A DNA stretch of 64,000 nt. It comes from Vulcanisaeta thermophila. Lineage in GTDB: Archaea > Thermoproteota > Thermoprotei > Thermoproteales > Thermocladiaceae. How positions within the stretch are numbered: position 1 is the stretch's first letter; the number at the start of each line of letters is the position of its first letter. Under the pieces are notes generated by a model. The model had not been told where the DNA came from. It searched no databases and saw only the letters and a program-made list of their open reading frames with translations. The stretch lies in contig NZ_BCLI01000001.1 in assembly GCF_001748385.1 (NCBI RefSeq), forward strand, positions 186,001 through 250,000, in the 5' to 3' direction. This document shows positions 18,100-26,836 of this stretch, in pieces. Position numbers and translations under genes: made by a program.

Positions 18100-19440
18100 A
18101 TGAGTATTAATACTGAGGTAATGGAATCCTTCGCCAGGCTCTGGGTCTGGAGGTACATCAGGGATAAACTACCCTGGTATTATGAAGTATCCACCAACAG
18201 GAAACCCGCAAAGTACTTAATAGCGGCTAGGGTACCCGTTGATGAGAAATTCAGGGAGTTGAGTGAGGGGGATTTATGGAGGGAATTCGACAACGCCCTG
18301 GGGGAGTTCCTAAGTCTATGGGGCAGGGTTAGGAATAATGAGGTGGATATTAGGTCTATCCCAAGGGCAACCCCATCACTACTGGACCTCGTGGTGGAGA
18401 TTACCAGGAGGATGATAAGGCACTGCGAGTTCTGTGAGTGGAGGTGCCGTGTTGATAGGACGGGCGGTAGGAGACTTGGCGTGTGTATGCTCGACACAAC
18501 CAGTAGGGTGGCCACGTACTTCCACCACATGGGTGAGGAGCTACCCCTAAGGGGTACCATGGGCTCAGGAACAATATTCTTCACAAGCTGCAACATGAGG
18601 TGCGCCTTCTGCCAAAACGCGGACATAAGCAGGGATAGGCTTAACGGTGTGCCCATGACACCGAGGCAGCTGGCCTCCGTGGCAATAATGCTCAGGCTTG
18701 AGGGCGTTCACAACATTAACTGGGTTGGTGGTGAACCCACACCCCACCTCCACAATATTGCGGAGGCCATAAACCTAATGGCCAGGGAGGGCATTAAGGT
18801 ACTTGATGATTTAACCGATGAGGAGTACGAGGGAATCCTCATGGTTAAGTCGGACCCATTCATGTACAGGTTTAGTCGTGACTGGGCATTCTACGGTGGC
18901 GAGGTCAACGTGCCAATGCTGTGGAACAGCAACATGTACATGACAGAGAGCACCATGAAGCTACTTAGGGTATTAATGGACATATGGCTCCCTGATTTCA
19001 AGTACGGAAATGACAAGTGCGCATTTAGAATCTCGAGAACGCCCAGGTACTTTGAGGTTGTGTCGAGGAACCACAAACTCATTTATGAATGGGGTGAGGA
19101 CGTAATAATAAGGCACCTGGTGATGCCAGGGCATGTGGAGGACGACACAAAGCCCGTGCTCGAGTGGATCGCAAAGAACATGCCAGGGGTCCTCGTGAAC
19201 ATAATGGATCAGTACAGGCCCGAGAATGAGACGGACCCACACTCAAGGAATTACAACCCTGAGTTCAGGGAATTAACCAGGAGGCCCAGTAGGGAGGAGT
19301 TAATGGAGGTTTATAGGTACGCCAGGAGCCTCGGGCTTAACTTCGAAATCATAAGTTTCGAGAAGAAGATGGACATTGCGTACCTGGGTGATGAGGACTC
19401 ACTTATGGATAGGATTAAGGACAATGGTAATGCTTATTAA
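18100..19440 (+). CDS. Radical SAM protein, PflA-like (archaeal)
   Basis: A 446-residue radical SAM enzyme. The cluster-binding CxxxCxxC is CNMRCAFCQN at about residue 165, after a Cys-rich segment CEFCEWRC at about 109 and VCMLD at about 129. NWVGGEPTPH is the GGE motif that binds AdoMet. The layout matches archaeal proteins annotated as pyruvate-formate-lyase-activating-enzyme-like. The substrate protein or molecule is not known. The upstream Cys-rich segment could bind an additional metal centre. Confidence 0.85.
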   Translation: MSINTEVMESFARLWVWRYIRDKLPWYYEVSTNRKPAKYLIAARVPVDEKFRELSEGDLWREFDNALGEFLSLWGRVRNNEVDIRSIPRATPSLLDLVVEITRRMIRHCEFCEWRCRVDRTGGRRLGVCMLDTTSRVATYFHHMGEELPLRGTMGSGTIFFTSCNMRCAFCQNADISRDRLNGVPMTPRQLASVAIMLRLEGVHNINWVGGEPTPHLHNIAEAINLMAREGIKVLDDLTDEEYEGILMVKSDPFMYRFSRDWAFYGGEVNVPMLWNSNMYMTESTMKLLRVLMDIWLPDFKYGNDKCAFRISRTPRYFEVVSRNHKLIYEWGEDVIIRHLVMPGHVEDDTKPVLEWIAKNMPGVLVNIMDQYRPENETDPHSRNYNPEFRELTRRPSREELMEVYRYARSLGLNFEIISFEKKMDIAYLGDEDSLMDRIKDNGNAY

Positions 19441-19464
19441 GTTTCAAACCAAGCCTTTGGGCTG

Positions 19465-19746
19465 ATGAATAGGGATAAGGCTGTGGGCATTGGTCTACTG
19501 GTGATATCAATAGTGATAATACTAGCCTACATATACCTAACATTCCTCACACCATACAGCCTAATGGTGCTTAAGATCACCGACACACTAATAATAATCG
19601 TGGTCTTCGGAATCCTGGCCTGGATTGGGTATACACTGGCCACAACACCACCACCCAAGCCCATTGAGGAGATTGAGAAGGAGATTGAGGAGGAGCTTAA
19701 GAAGCTTGAGGAGGAGTCAAAGCAGGAGCAGCAAAGGGCTCAGTAA
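19465..19746 (+). CDS. Small two-helix membrane protein with acidic coiled-coil tail
   Basis: A 93-residue protein with two membrane helices (about 7-30 and 38-60), a short proline-rich hinge (TTPPPKPIEE) and a highly charged Glu/Lys tail predicted as a cytoplasmic coiled coil. No known family is recognised. It follows the radical SAM gene by 24 bases on the same strand and precedes the coiled-coil gene at 19784 by 37 bases. Confidence 0.65.
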   Translation: MNRDKAVGIGLLVISIVIILAYIYLTFLTPYSLMVLKITDTLIIIVVFGILAWIGYTLATTPPPKPIEEIEKEIEEELKKLEEESKQEQQRAQ

Positions 19747-19783
19747 AAGGCTTATTAAACCATATTGAGGTTAATCAATGTGA

Positions 19784-20377
19784 ATGGTTGACATAGCCAC
19801 GGTGCTTAGCATAATTGGGAGCGTGGCCACTGTGGTGGGGCCACTAACGGCATTGCTATGGGATAGGCTAAATAGGCTTGAGGATAGGCTTAACGACAGA
19901 TTAGATAGGCTTGAGAGTAGGGTTAACAATATCGAGGGTGAGCTTAGGGAGATAAGGGTCGACATTAATAATTTATCACGCTCCATGCTAAGCTTTAGCA
20001 ATGCCCTAATAGATGTATTGGCTATTAAGAACGTGATATCACAATCAGAGGTGGCGGTGTTGAGGGGCTACCTATCCCTAATACCCATGGCCAGAACTAA
20101 GTACTATACAAAGGAGGATGAGGAGAAGCTGAGGTACCTAATCACGGTGAAGCCCTACGAGGATTATACCTGGGATGATATTAGAACGTTGAGGGAGATT
20201 GCAGATCACATGATTAAGGAGTACCGTGAGACGGGTAGGGAGGAATTAATAGACTACGCATATAAGCTCCTCTTCTTCACGTGGGTTGCCGAGGGCCATT
20301 TATTGGCGGGCATAATAGGGCCGAATAGGAAGAGGCAGGGCCAGGAAAGCCCTGGGCAGCCCTGTCAGGGTCGGTGA
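19784..20377 (+). CDS. Membrane-anchored coiled-coil protein with helical C-terminal domain
   Basis: A 197-residue protein in three parts: an N-terminal hydrophobic helix (about 5-25), a heptad coiled coil (LNRLEDRLNDRLDRLESRV and onward, about 28-75), and a helical domain (about 78-180) with SFSNALIDVLAIKNVISQSE. The same architecture, with similar helical-domain sequence, appears in the frameshifted gene at 46145-46725. The extreme C-terminus is Gly/Gln/Pro-rich and may be run-on. Function is unknown. It converges with the PD-(D/E)XK-like gene, with a gap of two bases. Confidence 0.65.
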   Translation: MVDIATVLSIIGSVATVVGPLTALLWDRLNRLEDRLNDRLDRLESRVNNIEGELREIRVDINNLSRSMLSFSNALIDVLAIKNVISQSEVAVLRGYLSLIPMARTKYYTKEDEEKLRYLITVKPYEDYTWDDIRTLREIADHMIKEYRETGREELIDYAYKLLFFTWVAEGHLLAGIIGPNRKRQGQESPGQPCQGR

Positions 20378-20379
20378 GC

Positions 20380-21120
20380 CTATAATCGTGGTTGATTCCT
20401 CTCCCTACCAGACTCAAGAAGCCACACACCCAGGTTGTTAGCCTCCTCTAGGGCCCCAGGCACCGCCCTTAGGCAGTAAACCACCACAATGACCCTGCCG
20501 GGGAATTTATCGGGTAGGGACTTCACGGCCTCCTCAACCCTCTTAACAACCCTCCTAATGGCTGCAGGCCCCGCCCTAGTCCTGGCCTCACCAACAATGG
20601 TGAGTTGCCCATTACTCCCATAAATATCGAATTCATACTTAGTATTCAAATGCGTGGGCCTGGTCTCAATGGCAATGCCCCTCTGCCTAAGGTAGTACTG
20701 AACAACCTCATTAGCCTCCTCCTCAATGGACAGGGTCATCCTCTCCAGCATCCTCCTAATACCCACAACCTCCCTCCAAATCCTCGCCTGCCCCTCCCTA
20801 AGCGCCTCCTGACCCTCCTTGAGGGCCTTGATCTCTTGCCATACTCTGTTAATTTCTTGCCATATTTTCTGATTTTCCTCCTTAATGCTCCTTATCTCCT
20901 TCCATATCTCATTTTGATTCTCAGCTAACTTCTGTATTATGTCGAGGGTCCTATTTAGTATTTCCATGGTTTTCAGCTGGTTCTTGGCTAATTCATTGAC
21001 TGTATTTATGAGCTCCCTTATTGATGATTGTATGTCCATAATACCCAGTAGCCCCATTACGGCTAGCCTGAAGGTCTCATCCTCCTTAAGCAGCTTCAGT
21101 AATTCATCCCTAATGGACAC
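20380..21120 (-). CDS. Coiled-coil protein with PD-(D/E)XK-like C-terminal domain (DUF3782-type)
   Basis: A 246-residue protein. The first 130 residues are a long coiled coil with repeats such as NQKIWQEINRVWQEIKALKEG. The C-terminal part (about 140-240) contains TKYEFDIYGSNGQLTIVGEA, a D-x-n-GEAR arrangement that resembles the PD-(D/E)XK nuclease core, with Arg in place of Lys. DUF3782-like proteins are numerous in Thermoproteales. A nuclease activity is possible but unproven. It starts at ATG 21120. Confidence 0.7.
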   Translation of the reverse strand: MSIRDELLKLLKEDETFRLAVMGLLGIMDIQSSIRELINTVNELAKNQLKTMEILNRTLDIIQKLAENQNEIWKEIRSIKEENQKIWQEINRVWQEIKALKEGQEALREGQARIWREVVGIRRMLERMTLSIEEEANEVVQYYLRQRGIAIETRPTHLNTKYEFDIYGSNGQLTIVGEARTRAGPAAIRRVVKRVEEAVKSLPDKFPGRVIVVVYCLRAVPGALEEANNLGVWLLESGRERNQPRL

Positions 21121-21258
21121 TATGGGAATAACAAGTACCTGACTTATAAAACTTTAATATGACATCGATCACGTTATCGCTTCGGTTAATTTAACTGCAT
21201 AACCTGCGTTCCCTAACGTTGAAATAAAATTTAAAAAATGCAAATAGAACCCACAGCG

Positions 21259-21567
21259 ATGAGGAAGACTTCAGCCCTAAGCAGGGCTTTGGTACTAACG
21301 GTAATAGCGCTGAGCCTACTGGCAACAACAATCCACGCACAGGTATCCTCAGCAGAGGCCCAGGTACTCTCCGCCAGGTACCTAGCGGCTGGGATAGGCT
21401 TTGGCCTCGCAGCCCTGGGTGCTGGCATTGGTATTGGCATTGCGGGTGCTGCCTCAATAAGCGCATTGATAGAGAGGAGGGACTTATTTGCATTGTACCT
21501 AATGTTCGTGGCGCTGGCAGAGGCAATAGCGATATACGGCTTCGTAATATTCTTCATACTATACTAA
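21259..21567 (+). CDS. atpK: A-type ATP synthase subunit K (proteolipid c)
   Basis: About 102 residues. An N-terminal signal-like helix (MRKTSALSRALVLTVIALSL, ending near TTIHAQ) is followed by one two-helix hairpin: AAGIGFGLAALGAGIGIGIA and LMFVALAEAIAIYGFVIFF. The Glu in LAEAIA is the ion-binding carboxylate of the membrane rotor ring. A cleaved signal peptide is known in some archaeal proteolipids. ATG 21259 fits AATTTAAAAAA about 26 bases upstream; ATG 21238 is inside that promoter. No other ATP synthase genes are in the window. Confidence 0.9.
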   Translation: MRKTSALSRALVLTVIALSLLATTIHAQVSSAEAQVLSARYLAAGIGFGLAALGAGIGIGIAGAASISALIERRDLFALYLMFVALAEAIAIYGFVIFFILY

Positions 21568-21804
21568 GCAGTGGTTATTGCGAATCTAACTAATAAAAAA
21601 ATTAAAAATAATTACTGCATAATATTAATATAATGATTATGCAAAGGATGAAATTAAAATGTTGAATAAATAATCAGGATGGTAGGTTGTGATTCAAGTA
21701 ATGCTGGGCTCGTAACCATTTTATGTTTGTTAAATAATTTTTATAAATTATAATTACTTTACACCTGAGGTAATGCTTTAAAATCCTATCATAAATAATA
21801 ATCT
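21568..21804 (+). promoter_or_regulatory. AT-rich intergenic region with acyl-CoA synthetase promoter
   Basis: About 237 bases without a gene. CTTTACA at 21757-21763 and CTTTAAAATC at 21776-21785 repeat the elements found before the symporter pair. The TATA centre is 25 bases from ATG 21805. Further upstream an inverted repeat TGCATAAT (21616-21623)/ATTATGCA (21636-21643) follows atpK; it is AT-rich, so its meaning is uncertain. Confidence 0.6.
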
Positions 21805-23697
21805 ATGCCTCTATCTCGAAAGTTCTATTCCCTAGATAGGATTAGGAGGATGGCTATGGAGGCCGCAGAGAATCCTGCTAGGTTCTGGGCTGATAAGGCT
21901 GAGTACCTCACCTGGTTTGAGAGGCCTAAGTCCGTACTTGAGGGTAAGGCGCCCGATGTTTATTGGTTCCGTGGTGGTTACCTAAACATTAGTTATAATG
22001 CCATTGATAGGCACCTACCGGGTAAGGGTAACAGGGTGGCCTTTTACTGGGAGAATGAGCGGGGTGATAGTAAGGTCATTAGTTACTGGGACCTGTACAG
22101 GGAGGTTAATAGGGCCGCCTACGTACTTAGGGAATTGGGCGTTAAGAGGGGCGACACGGTGTCCATGATGATGCCCAACACGCCGGAGGCTGTTTACTTT
22201 GGTCTTGCTGTCCATAGGTTGGGTGCAACCCTGGTGATTCACTACGCTGGGCTTTCCGAGGAGGTCCTTGCCTCTAGGCTCCAGGACTGTGGCTCCAGGG
22301 TATTCATAGTGGCTTCCAAGGGGTTTAGGGCTGGTGATGAGGTTAGAATGAAGGACCTCGTGGATAGGACCCTGGAGAGGTACCAGACACCCGTGGAGAA
22401 GGTCCTGGTGGTCTCTAGGGGATTCTCAGACTTCAACCTCAAGCAGGGTAGGGACTTGGTTTATGAAGACATTGCACCCAAGGGTAAGGTTTACGTGGAG
22501 CCAGTCCCCGTGGAGGCCAATGAACCCGCGACAATTTACTACACATCAGGAACCACGGGTAGGCCTAAGGGGTTGGTGCAGACGAATGGTGGTTACGTGA
22601 TTGGGCTTAATTGGACCTTCAGGGCCTTGTTTAATCCCAGGGATGATGATGTTTGGTGGACCATTAGCGAGCTTGGGTGGCCCGTGTGGCCCATGGCCAA
22701 CCTATACACAATACCCGTGATGGGCCTGACCGGGTTGCTGTTTGAGGGCTTCGTGGGGTATAGGAGGGACTTGTTCAGTAGGATTATTGAGAAGTACCAC
22801 GTATCGTTAATTTGGAGTAGCACCACTACGCTCTACACGATAAGGAGTATTGGCGAGGAGGCTGTGAGGTCGGGGGACACGTCATCGCTTAGGATAATAT
22901 TAAACACGGGCGAGACCCTGAACCCTGGGGTGGCTGAGTGGTACCTTCAGGAGCTGCCTAACACAATAATTGCCGATGCTTACTGGATGACGGAGCACCT
23001 AATACCAATAGCCGCAACACCATATGGGCTTGGTGAGATACCCTTCAAGCCGGGCTCTGCGGGTATTCAATTCCCAGGGTCCAGGTGGCTCGTGGTTGAT
23101 GATGACGGTAACCCAGTGAAGCCGGGCCAGAGGGGCTACATAGTAATAGCCATACCAAACCCAGCAATGGCTAAGATGTGGAATGACCCCAATAATGAGA
23201 GATTGATAAAGACATACTGGTCCAGATTCCCAGGTTACTTCTACACGGGCGATTACGGCTTTTATGATGAGGATGGCTACCTATACGTGCTCGGCAGGGC
23301 CGATGACATATTAACAGTCAGTGGTGAGAGGTACGGCACCATGGACATAGAGGGTGTCCTGGCCAGGCATAAGGCAGTTGCGGAGGCCGCGGTGGTGGGT
23401 TCACCGGCTAAGGAGGGTGGTGAGAGGGTGCTCGCATTCGTGGTGCTTAAGAGTGGGGAGACACCCTCAGAGGCCCTTATTAATGATATTAAGGAGTTCG
23501 CTAGGACATCCGGTGTTAGGGTTGACGATGTGATAATAGTAAGGAGGCTGCCAAAGACCAAGTCCGGAAAGATAATGAGGAGACTATTAAGGGCCCTGGT
23601 TAGGAACGAACCCTATGGTGACATATCCACACTGGATGATGTGAGGACACTGGACGACATAAAGGCGGCGCTTAAGGAGAGGGGGTACCTAAGCTGA
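21805..23697 (+). CDS. Acetyl/short-chain acyl-CoA synthetase (AMP-forming)
   Basis: A 630-residue ANL-family ligase of acetyl-CoA synthetase type that activates a carboxylate with ATP and CoA. An N-terminal ACAS cap (LTWFERPKSVLEGKAPD), the P-loop TIYYTSGTTGRPKG near 245, FYTGDYGFYDEDGYLYVLGR near 480 and the C-terminal PKTKSGKIMRR with the catalytic Lys are intact. The usual TWWQTETG acyl-pocket motif reads AYWMTEHLI, so the substrate may not be acetate; propionate or another short acid is possible. Its promoter resembles that of the symporter pair. The next gene, 12 bases downstream, is a degraded relative. Confidence 0.88.
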   Translation: MPLSRKFYSLDRIRRMAMEAAENPARFWADKAEYLTWFERPKSVLEGKAPDVYWFRGGYLNISYNAIDRHLPGKGNRVAFYWENERGDSKVISYWDLYREVNRAAYVLRELGVKRGDTVSMMMPNTPEAVYFGLAVHRLGATLVIHYAGLSEEVLASRLQDCGSRVFIVASKGFRAGDEVRMKDLVDRTLERYQTPVEKVLVVSRGFSDFNLKQGRDLVYEDIAPKGKVYVEPVPVEANEPATIYYTSGTTGRPKGLVQTNGGYVIGLNWTFRALFNPRDDDVWWTISELGWPVWPMANLYTIPVMGLTGLLFEGFVGYRRDLFSRIIEKYHVSLIWSSTTTLYTIRSIGEEAVRSGDTSSLRIILNTGETLNPGVAEWYLQELPNTIIADAYWMTEHLIPIAATPYGLGEIPFKPGSAGIQFPGSRWLVVDDDGNPVKPGQRGYIVIAIPNPAMAKMWNDPNNERLIKTYWSRFPGYFYTGDYGFYDEDGYLYVLGRADDILTVSGERYGTMDIEGVLARHKAVAEAAVVGSPAKEGGERVLAFVVLKSGETPSEALINDIKEFARTSGVRVDDVIIVRRLPKTKSGKIMRRLLRALVRNEPYGDISTLDDVRTLDDIKAALKERGYLS

Positions 23698-23709
23698 GGT
23701 GATGGTTTT

Positions 23710-25200
23710 ATGGCGACCAGGCTAAAATACCCCTTCGACAACCCAGTGGAGGCGTTGAGGGAGTACCGTGCATCTAGCCCTAACAGGGTATTCCTGGTTG
23801 ATGATGAGGGGCGTTCATTAACCTACGGGGATCTGTACGAGGAGTCCGCCAGATTGGCCAGTGCCATGCAGGGCCTGGGCGTAGGTAAGGGTGATAGGGT
23901 TGGTGTGGTTATGAGTAATGGTGTTGAGCTCGTTAATATACTATTCGCCACGTGGACCCTGGGCGCAACAGCGGTGGTGATAGACCCATTAACAATCTCT
24001 GAGGACCTGGACTATCAACTAAGTGACGCATCGCCCAAGGTGGTCTTTGTGGATCCCCAGGTTATGGAGAGGGAGAGGGGCGTACTCTCGAGGTTCAACA
24101 CCGTAGTCACCGGTTCATGCGCTAACTGCCTAACGTACAGTGACTTACTCAATAGGGGCTCGGTGGGTGGTTTGAAGACCGAGTACGTGAACCCCAGAGA
24201 TGATGTGGGGCTCATTTATTACTACGCAGGAATAGCCAGCAGGACTGAGCAGGTTTGGCATACATTCTACGGCTTATTCACAGGGCCCTACGCATTTGGT
24301 GAGGCTTTAAACCTAGGTGAGGATGATGTTGTCATCGTAACCGCACAACTGGCCCACATACTGGGCCTGACGGAGTTCCTGGCGGCATTCCTGAGGGGGT
24401 CCAGGGTGGTCCTTGTGAGGCATTTTGACGTTAAGCTGGTCCCCAGCCTAGTTAGTAAGTACGGTGTCACGGTCTTTGCAGGTGTCCCGTTGATGTTTGA
24501 TCAATTACTAAATAACAATGAGTTGGACCCCAAGACCCTCTCCACACTGCGCATAGCGTTATCGGCGGCTGCACCATTACCCCCACAGACACAACTGGGC
24601 TTTTACCAAAGGTTTGGTGTACCCCTTGTTCAGTTTTATGGATTGACTGAAGCCTTCGTATTAACCCTACAACCACTTAGTTATAGGGAGGTTACGGGTA
24701 CCGTGGGCTCCCCAATACCTGATGTGGAGGTTAAGATAGTGGACCCCAGGAACCCAGGGAGGGAATTAGGCGTTGGTGAGGTTGGTGAGCTGATGGTCAA
24801 GGCGCCCTGGGTCATGAAGGGGTACTCAGACCCTGAGGACACGAGGAGGGCCTTTTACAATGGTTGGTTATTAACTGGGGATTTAATGGTTATGGATGAG
24901 AGGGGCCTGCTGTACTTTAGGGGTGTTAAGAAGAGGATGATTAAGTACAAAGGCTACCCCATATTCCCAAGGGATCTCGAGGTAATACTAATGAAGCACC
25001 CAGCGGTTAAGGAGGTTTACGTGACCGGGGAGCAGGCTGAGAATCCGAGTATAGGGCAGATACCGGTGGCTTACGTGGTTCTTAAGGAGGAGTACAGGGG
25101 TAAGGTGAGCGAGGGAGAGCTCATGGACTTCGTAAACTCCAGGGTGGCCTTTTATAAGAAGCTTAGGAAGGTTTACTTCGTGGATAAATTACCAACATAA
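23710..25200 (+). CDS. Acyl-CoA ligase-like ANL protein lacking P-loop and catalytic Lys
   Basis: A 496-residue ANL-superfamily protein with recognisable core motifs: QFYGLTEA near 320, LLTGDLMVMDERGLLYFRG near 390-408 and KRMIKYKGYPIFPRDLE near 415. The ATP-binding P-loop, expected as TSGTTGxPKG, is instead IYYYAGIASRTEQ near 160. The protein ends at VDKLPT, just where KTxSGK with the catalytic Lys should follow. It may be a regulatory or binding paralogue, or a decaying gene. It is co-transcribed with the intact synthetase. Confidence 0.85.
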   Translation: MATRLKYPFDNPVEALREYRASSPNRVFLVDDEGRSLTYGDLYEESARLASAMQGLGVGKGDRVGVVMSNGVELVNILFATWTLGATAVVIDPLTISEDLDYQLSDASPKVVFVDPQVMERERGVLSRFNTVVTGSCANCLTYSDLLNRGSVGGLKTEYVNPRDDVGLIYYYAGIASRTEQVWHTFYGLFTGPYAFGEALNLGEDDVVIVTAQLAHILGLTEFLAAFLRGSRVVLVRHFDVKLVPSLVSKYGVTVFAGVPLMFDQLLNNNELDPKTLSTLRIALSAAAPLPPQTQLGFYQRFGVPLVQFYGLTEAFVLTLQPLSYREVTGTVGSPIPDVEVKIVDPRNPGRELGVGEVGELMVKAPWVMKGYSDPEDTRRAFYNGWLLTGDLMVMDERGLLYFRGVKKRMIKYKGYPIFPRDLEVILMKHPAVKEVYVTGEQAENPSIGQIPVAYVVLKEEYRGKVSEGELMDFVNSRVAFYKKLRKVYFVDKLPT

Positions 25201-25233
25201 CCCAGAACCATTTAAACATTCCTCAGTAACCCA

Positions 25234-25974
25234 TCACTTCAACTGAACACCCATACTCTCAAGGACGCTCTTAAGCATATTCCTAACCTCATTAACATCC
25301 ACAGGCACTATGTTACCCCTGGATGTTGTGAAATAGAACCAATTCAATGAATGGGCAATACCCCTCATCCTCTTGATCCTCATTCTACGGATTGGTATCC
25401 CCAGGTTTGCCATATTCTCATCAAACTCCATCTCAATAACACCATCGAACACATACTCAAGATTACTCATTAAATTACTCACATCCTCAGTGGTTGTGTG
25501 GGCTACAGTTAATGTTAATAAGCCGTATCTCCTCGAGAGGGCCTTCAACTGTTTCAGCAATATTAATAATGCCCTGGGTTCAACATTCACTATTAAGTCG
25601 TTCAGGGAGTCTACCACTAACACCTTTATACTCCTCCCCTGAACCGCATTATTGATTTTACCAATGAATTGGGAGGGCTCTAGGTCCGTGATGTAATCGA
25701 CTATGTTGGGGTTCTTGACCCTATACCTATCGCTTAGGTTGAAGCCATCTATTATAAAGACATTGTTGGTTCCCAGGTCCTCCATAATGGCCGCTGGGTC
25801 ATCATCAAATGCCACGTAGAGTACCGAGTCGCCCCTCTGGATGGCGCTCTTAGCTATTATCTTTACCAGGAGTGTCTTGCCCATGCCAATATCCCCGTTA
25901 ATCAATACCAGGTATCCATAGGGTAATCCCGTGGGTAGTATTTCATTGAGTACTTCGCATTTTAGGAACTCCAT
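25234..25974 (-). CDS. RadA/KaiC-like ATPase
   Basis: A 246-residue single KaiC/RecA-like domain. Walker A is INGDIGMGKTLLVK near residue 28 and Walker B VLVVDSLNDL near 120. The family's GxxYGYLVLI lead-in and RMRGIAHSLNWFYF near the C-terminus support a KaiC-type archaeal ATPase. Such stand-alone domains are common in Crenarchaeota, with roles in signalling or DNA processes that are mostly unassigned. It shares strand and direction with the phosphohexuloisomerase gene upstream. Confidence 0.82.
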   Translation of the reverse strand: MEFLKCEVLNEILPTGLPYGYLVLINGDIGMGKTLLVKIIAKSAIQRGDSVLYVAFDDDPAAIMEDLGTNNVFIIDGFNLSDRYRVKNPNIVDYITDLEPSQFIGKINNAVQGRSIKVLVVDSLNDLIVNVEPRALLILLKQLKALSRRYGLLTLTVAHTTTEDVSNLMSNLEYVFDGVIEMEFDENMANLGIPIRRMRIKRMRGIAHSLNWFYFTTSRGNIVPVDVNEVRNMLKSVLESMGVQLK

Positions 25975-26044
25975 GATTAATAATGGGTTAAAGTCAGTAA
26001 TAAGTATTACCTCTAATTATGATTATGTTTGAGGTTATGTGTGG

Positions 26045-26659
26045 TTAGGGCACCTCTATATTTGCATGTCTCTGCCTAAGTTCGCTCTCAGTCTTGTTAA
26101 GCCTGTGCATCAACTCGGCTATTACGGAGTCTAGGAGGACCATAGTCGTGTCCTCAAATAATGTGCCCAGCGGTGCTAGTGGTTCGTGAAGCCCCAGTAT
26201 CTGCCTCGCGAAGTAATCATCCATGCGGGCCACCTTGGTCCTACCAGGTACCTGAACAACGAGATCCGCGTACTTAGCCAGTGGCGAGTCCCTGTAACTG
26301 GTTATTGCCACAACCTTAGCATTCATCTTCTTAGCGGCCTCGGCAGCCGTGACCACCATGCTCGTGGTTCCACTACCCGAAATCGCCACTAATAAGTCTC
26401 CCACTGTTACGCTGGGCGTTATGGTTTCTCCGAGAACATACGATTTGAATCCCAGGTGCATGAGCCTCATGGCAAAGGCCCTGCCCACAAGCCCAGACCT
26501 ACCCACGCCAACGACCAGGACCTTCTTATCGGATCTATATGCATTCACAAGCTCATTAATAAAGAGGCCCACCTCCTCAAGGCTAATGACATTCAGAGCA
26601 TTCAGGATATAGTTGCTTATTTCCAGGTACGCACTTTTGAAGTATTTTAGGTTCTCCAC
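26045..26659 (-). CDS. hxlB: 6-phospho-3-hexuloisomerase-like SIS-domain protein
   Basis: A 204-residue SIS-fold sugar-phosphate isomerase. [20 protein letters not shown] near 47, [21 protein letters not shown] near 77 and the helical C-terminus match archaeal phosphohexuloisomerases. These convert 3-hexulose-6-phosphate to fructose-6-phosphate in the reverse ribulose-monophosphate route that provides ribulose 5-phosphate. No hexulose-phosphate synthase gene lies in the window, so the pathway assignment relies on family resemblance. Confidence 0.85.
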   Translation of the reverse strand: MENLKYFKSAYLEISNYILNALNVISLEEVGLFINELVNAYRSDKKVLVVGVGRSGLVGRAFAMRLMHLGFKSYVLGETITPSVTVGDLLVAISGSGTTSMVVTAAEAAKKMNAKVVAITSYRDSPLAKYADLVVQVPGRTKVARMDDYFARQILGLHEPLAPLGTLFEDTTMVLLDSVIAELMHRLNKTESELRQRHANIEVP

Positions 26660-26836
26660 AGGTTAACTGGTGGAATGCAATATTTTAATAAATTATGCCC
26701 CAGGGGCATCACGGTATTATTTAATCAATTAATGGAAGAATCCGGTACTCCATGTGTATATACGTTAAGTTACGAGGGGGATATGCTTATATATGGGGTT
26801 TCCACGCTACTTAAAAAACGACCTCTATTGGGGAAA

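Noticed and set aside
21616-21643. Inverted repeat TGCATAAT/ATTATGCA after atpK
   Set aside because: It is AT-rich in a very AT-rich stretch, so chance is likely, and it is not repeated elsewhere in the window.
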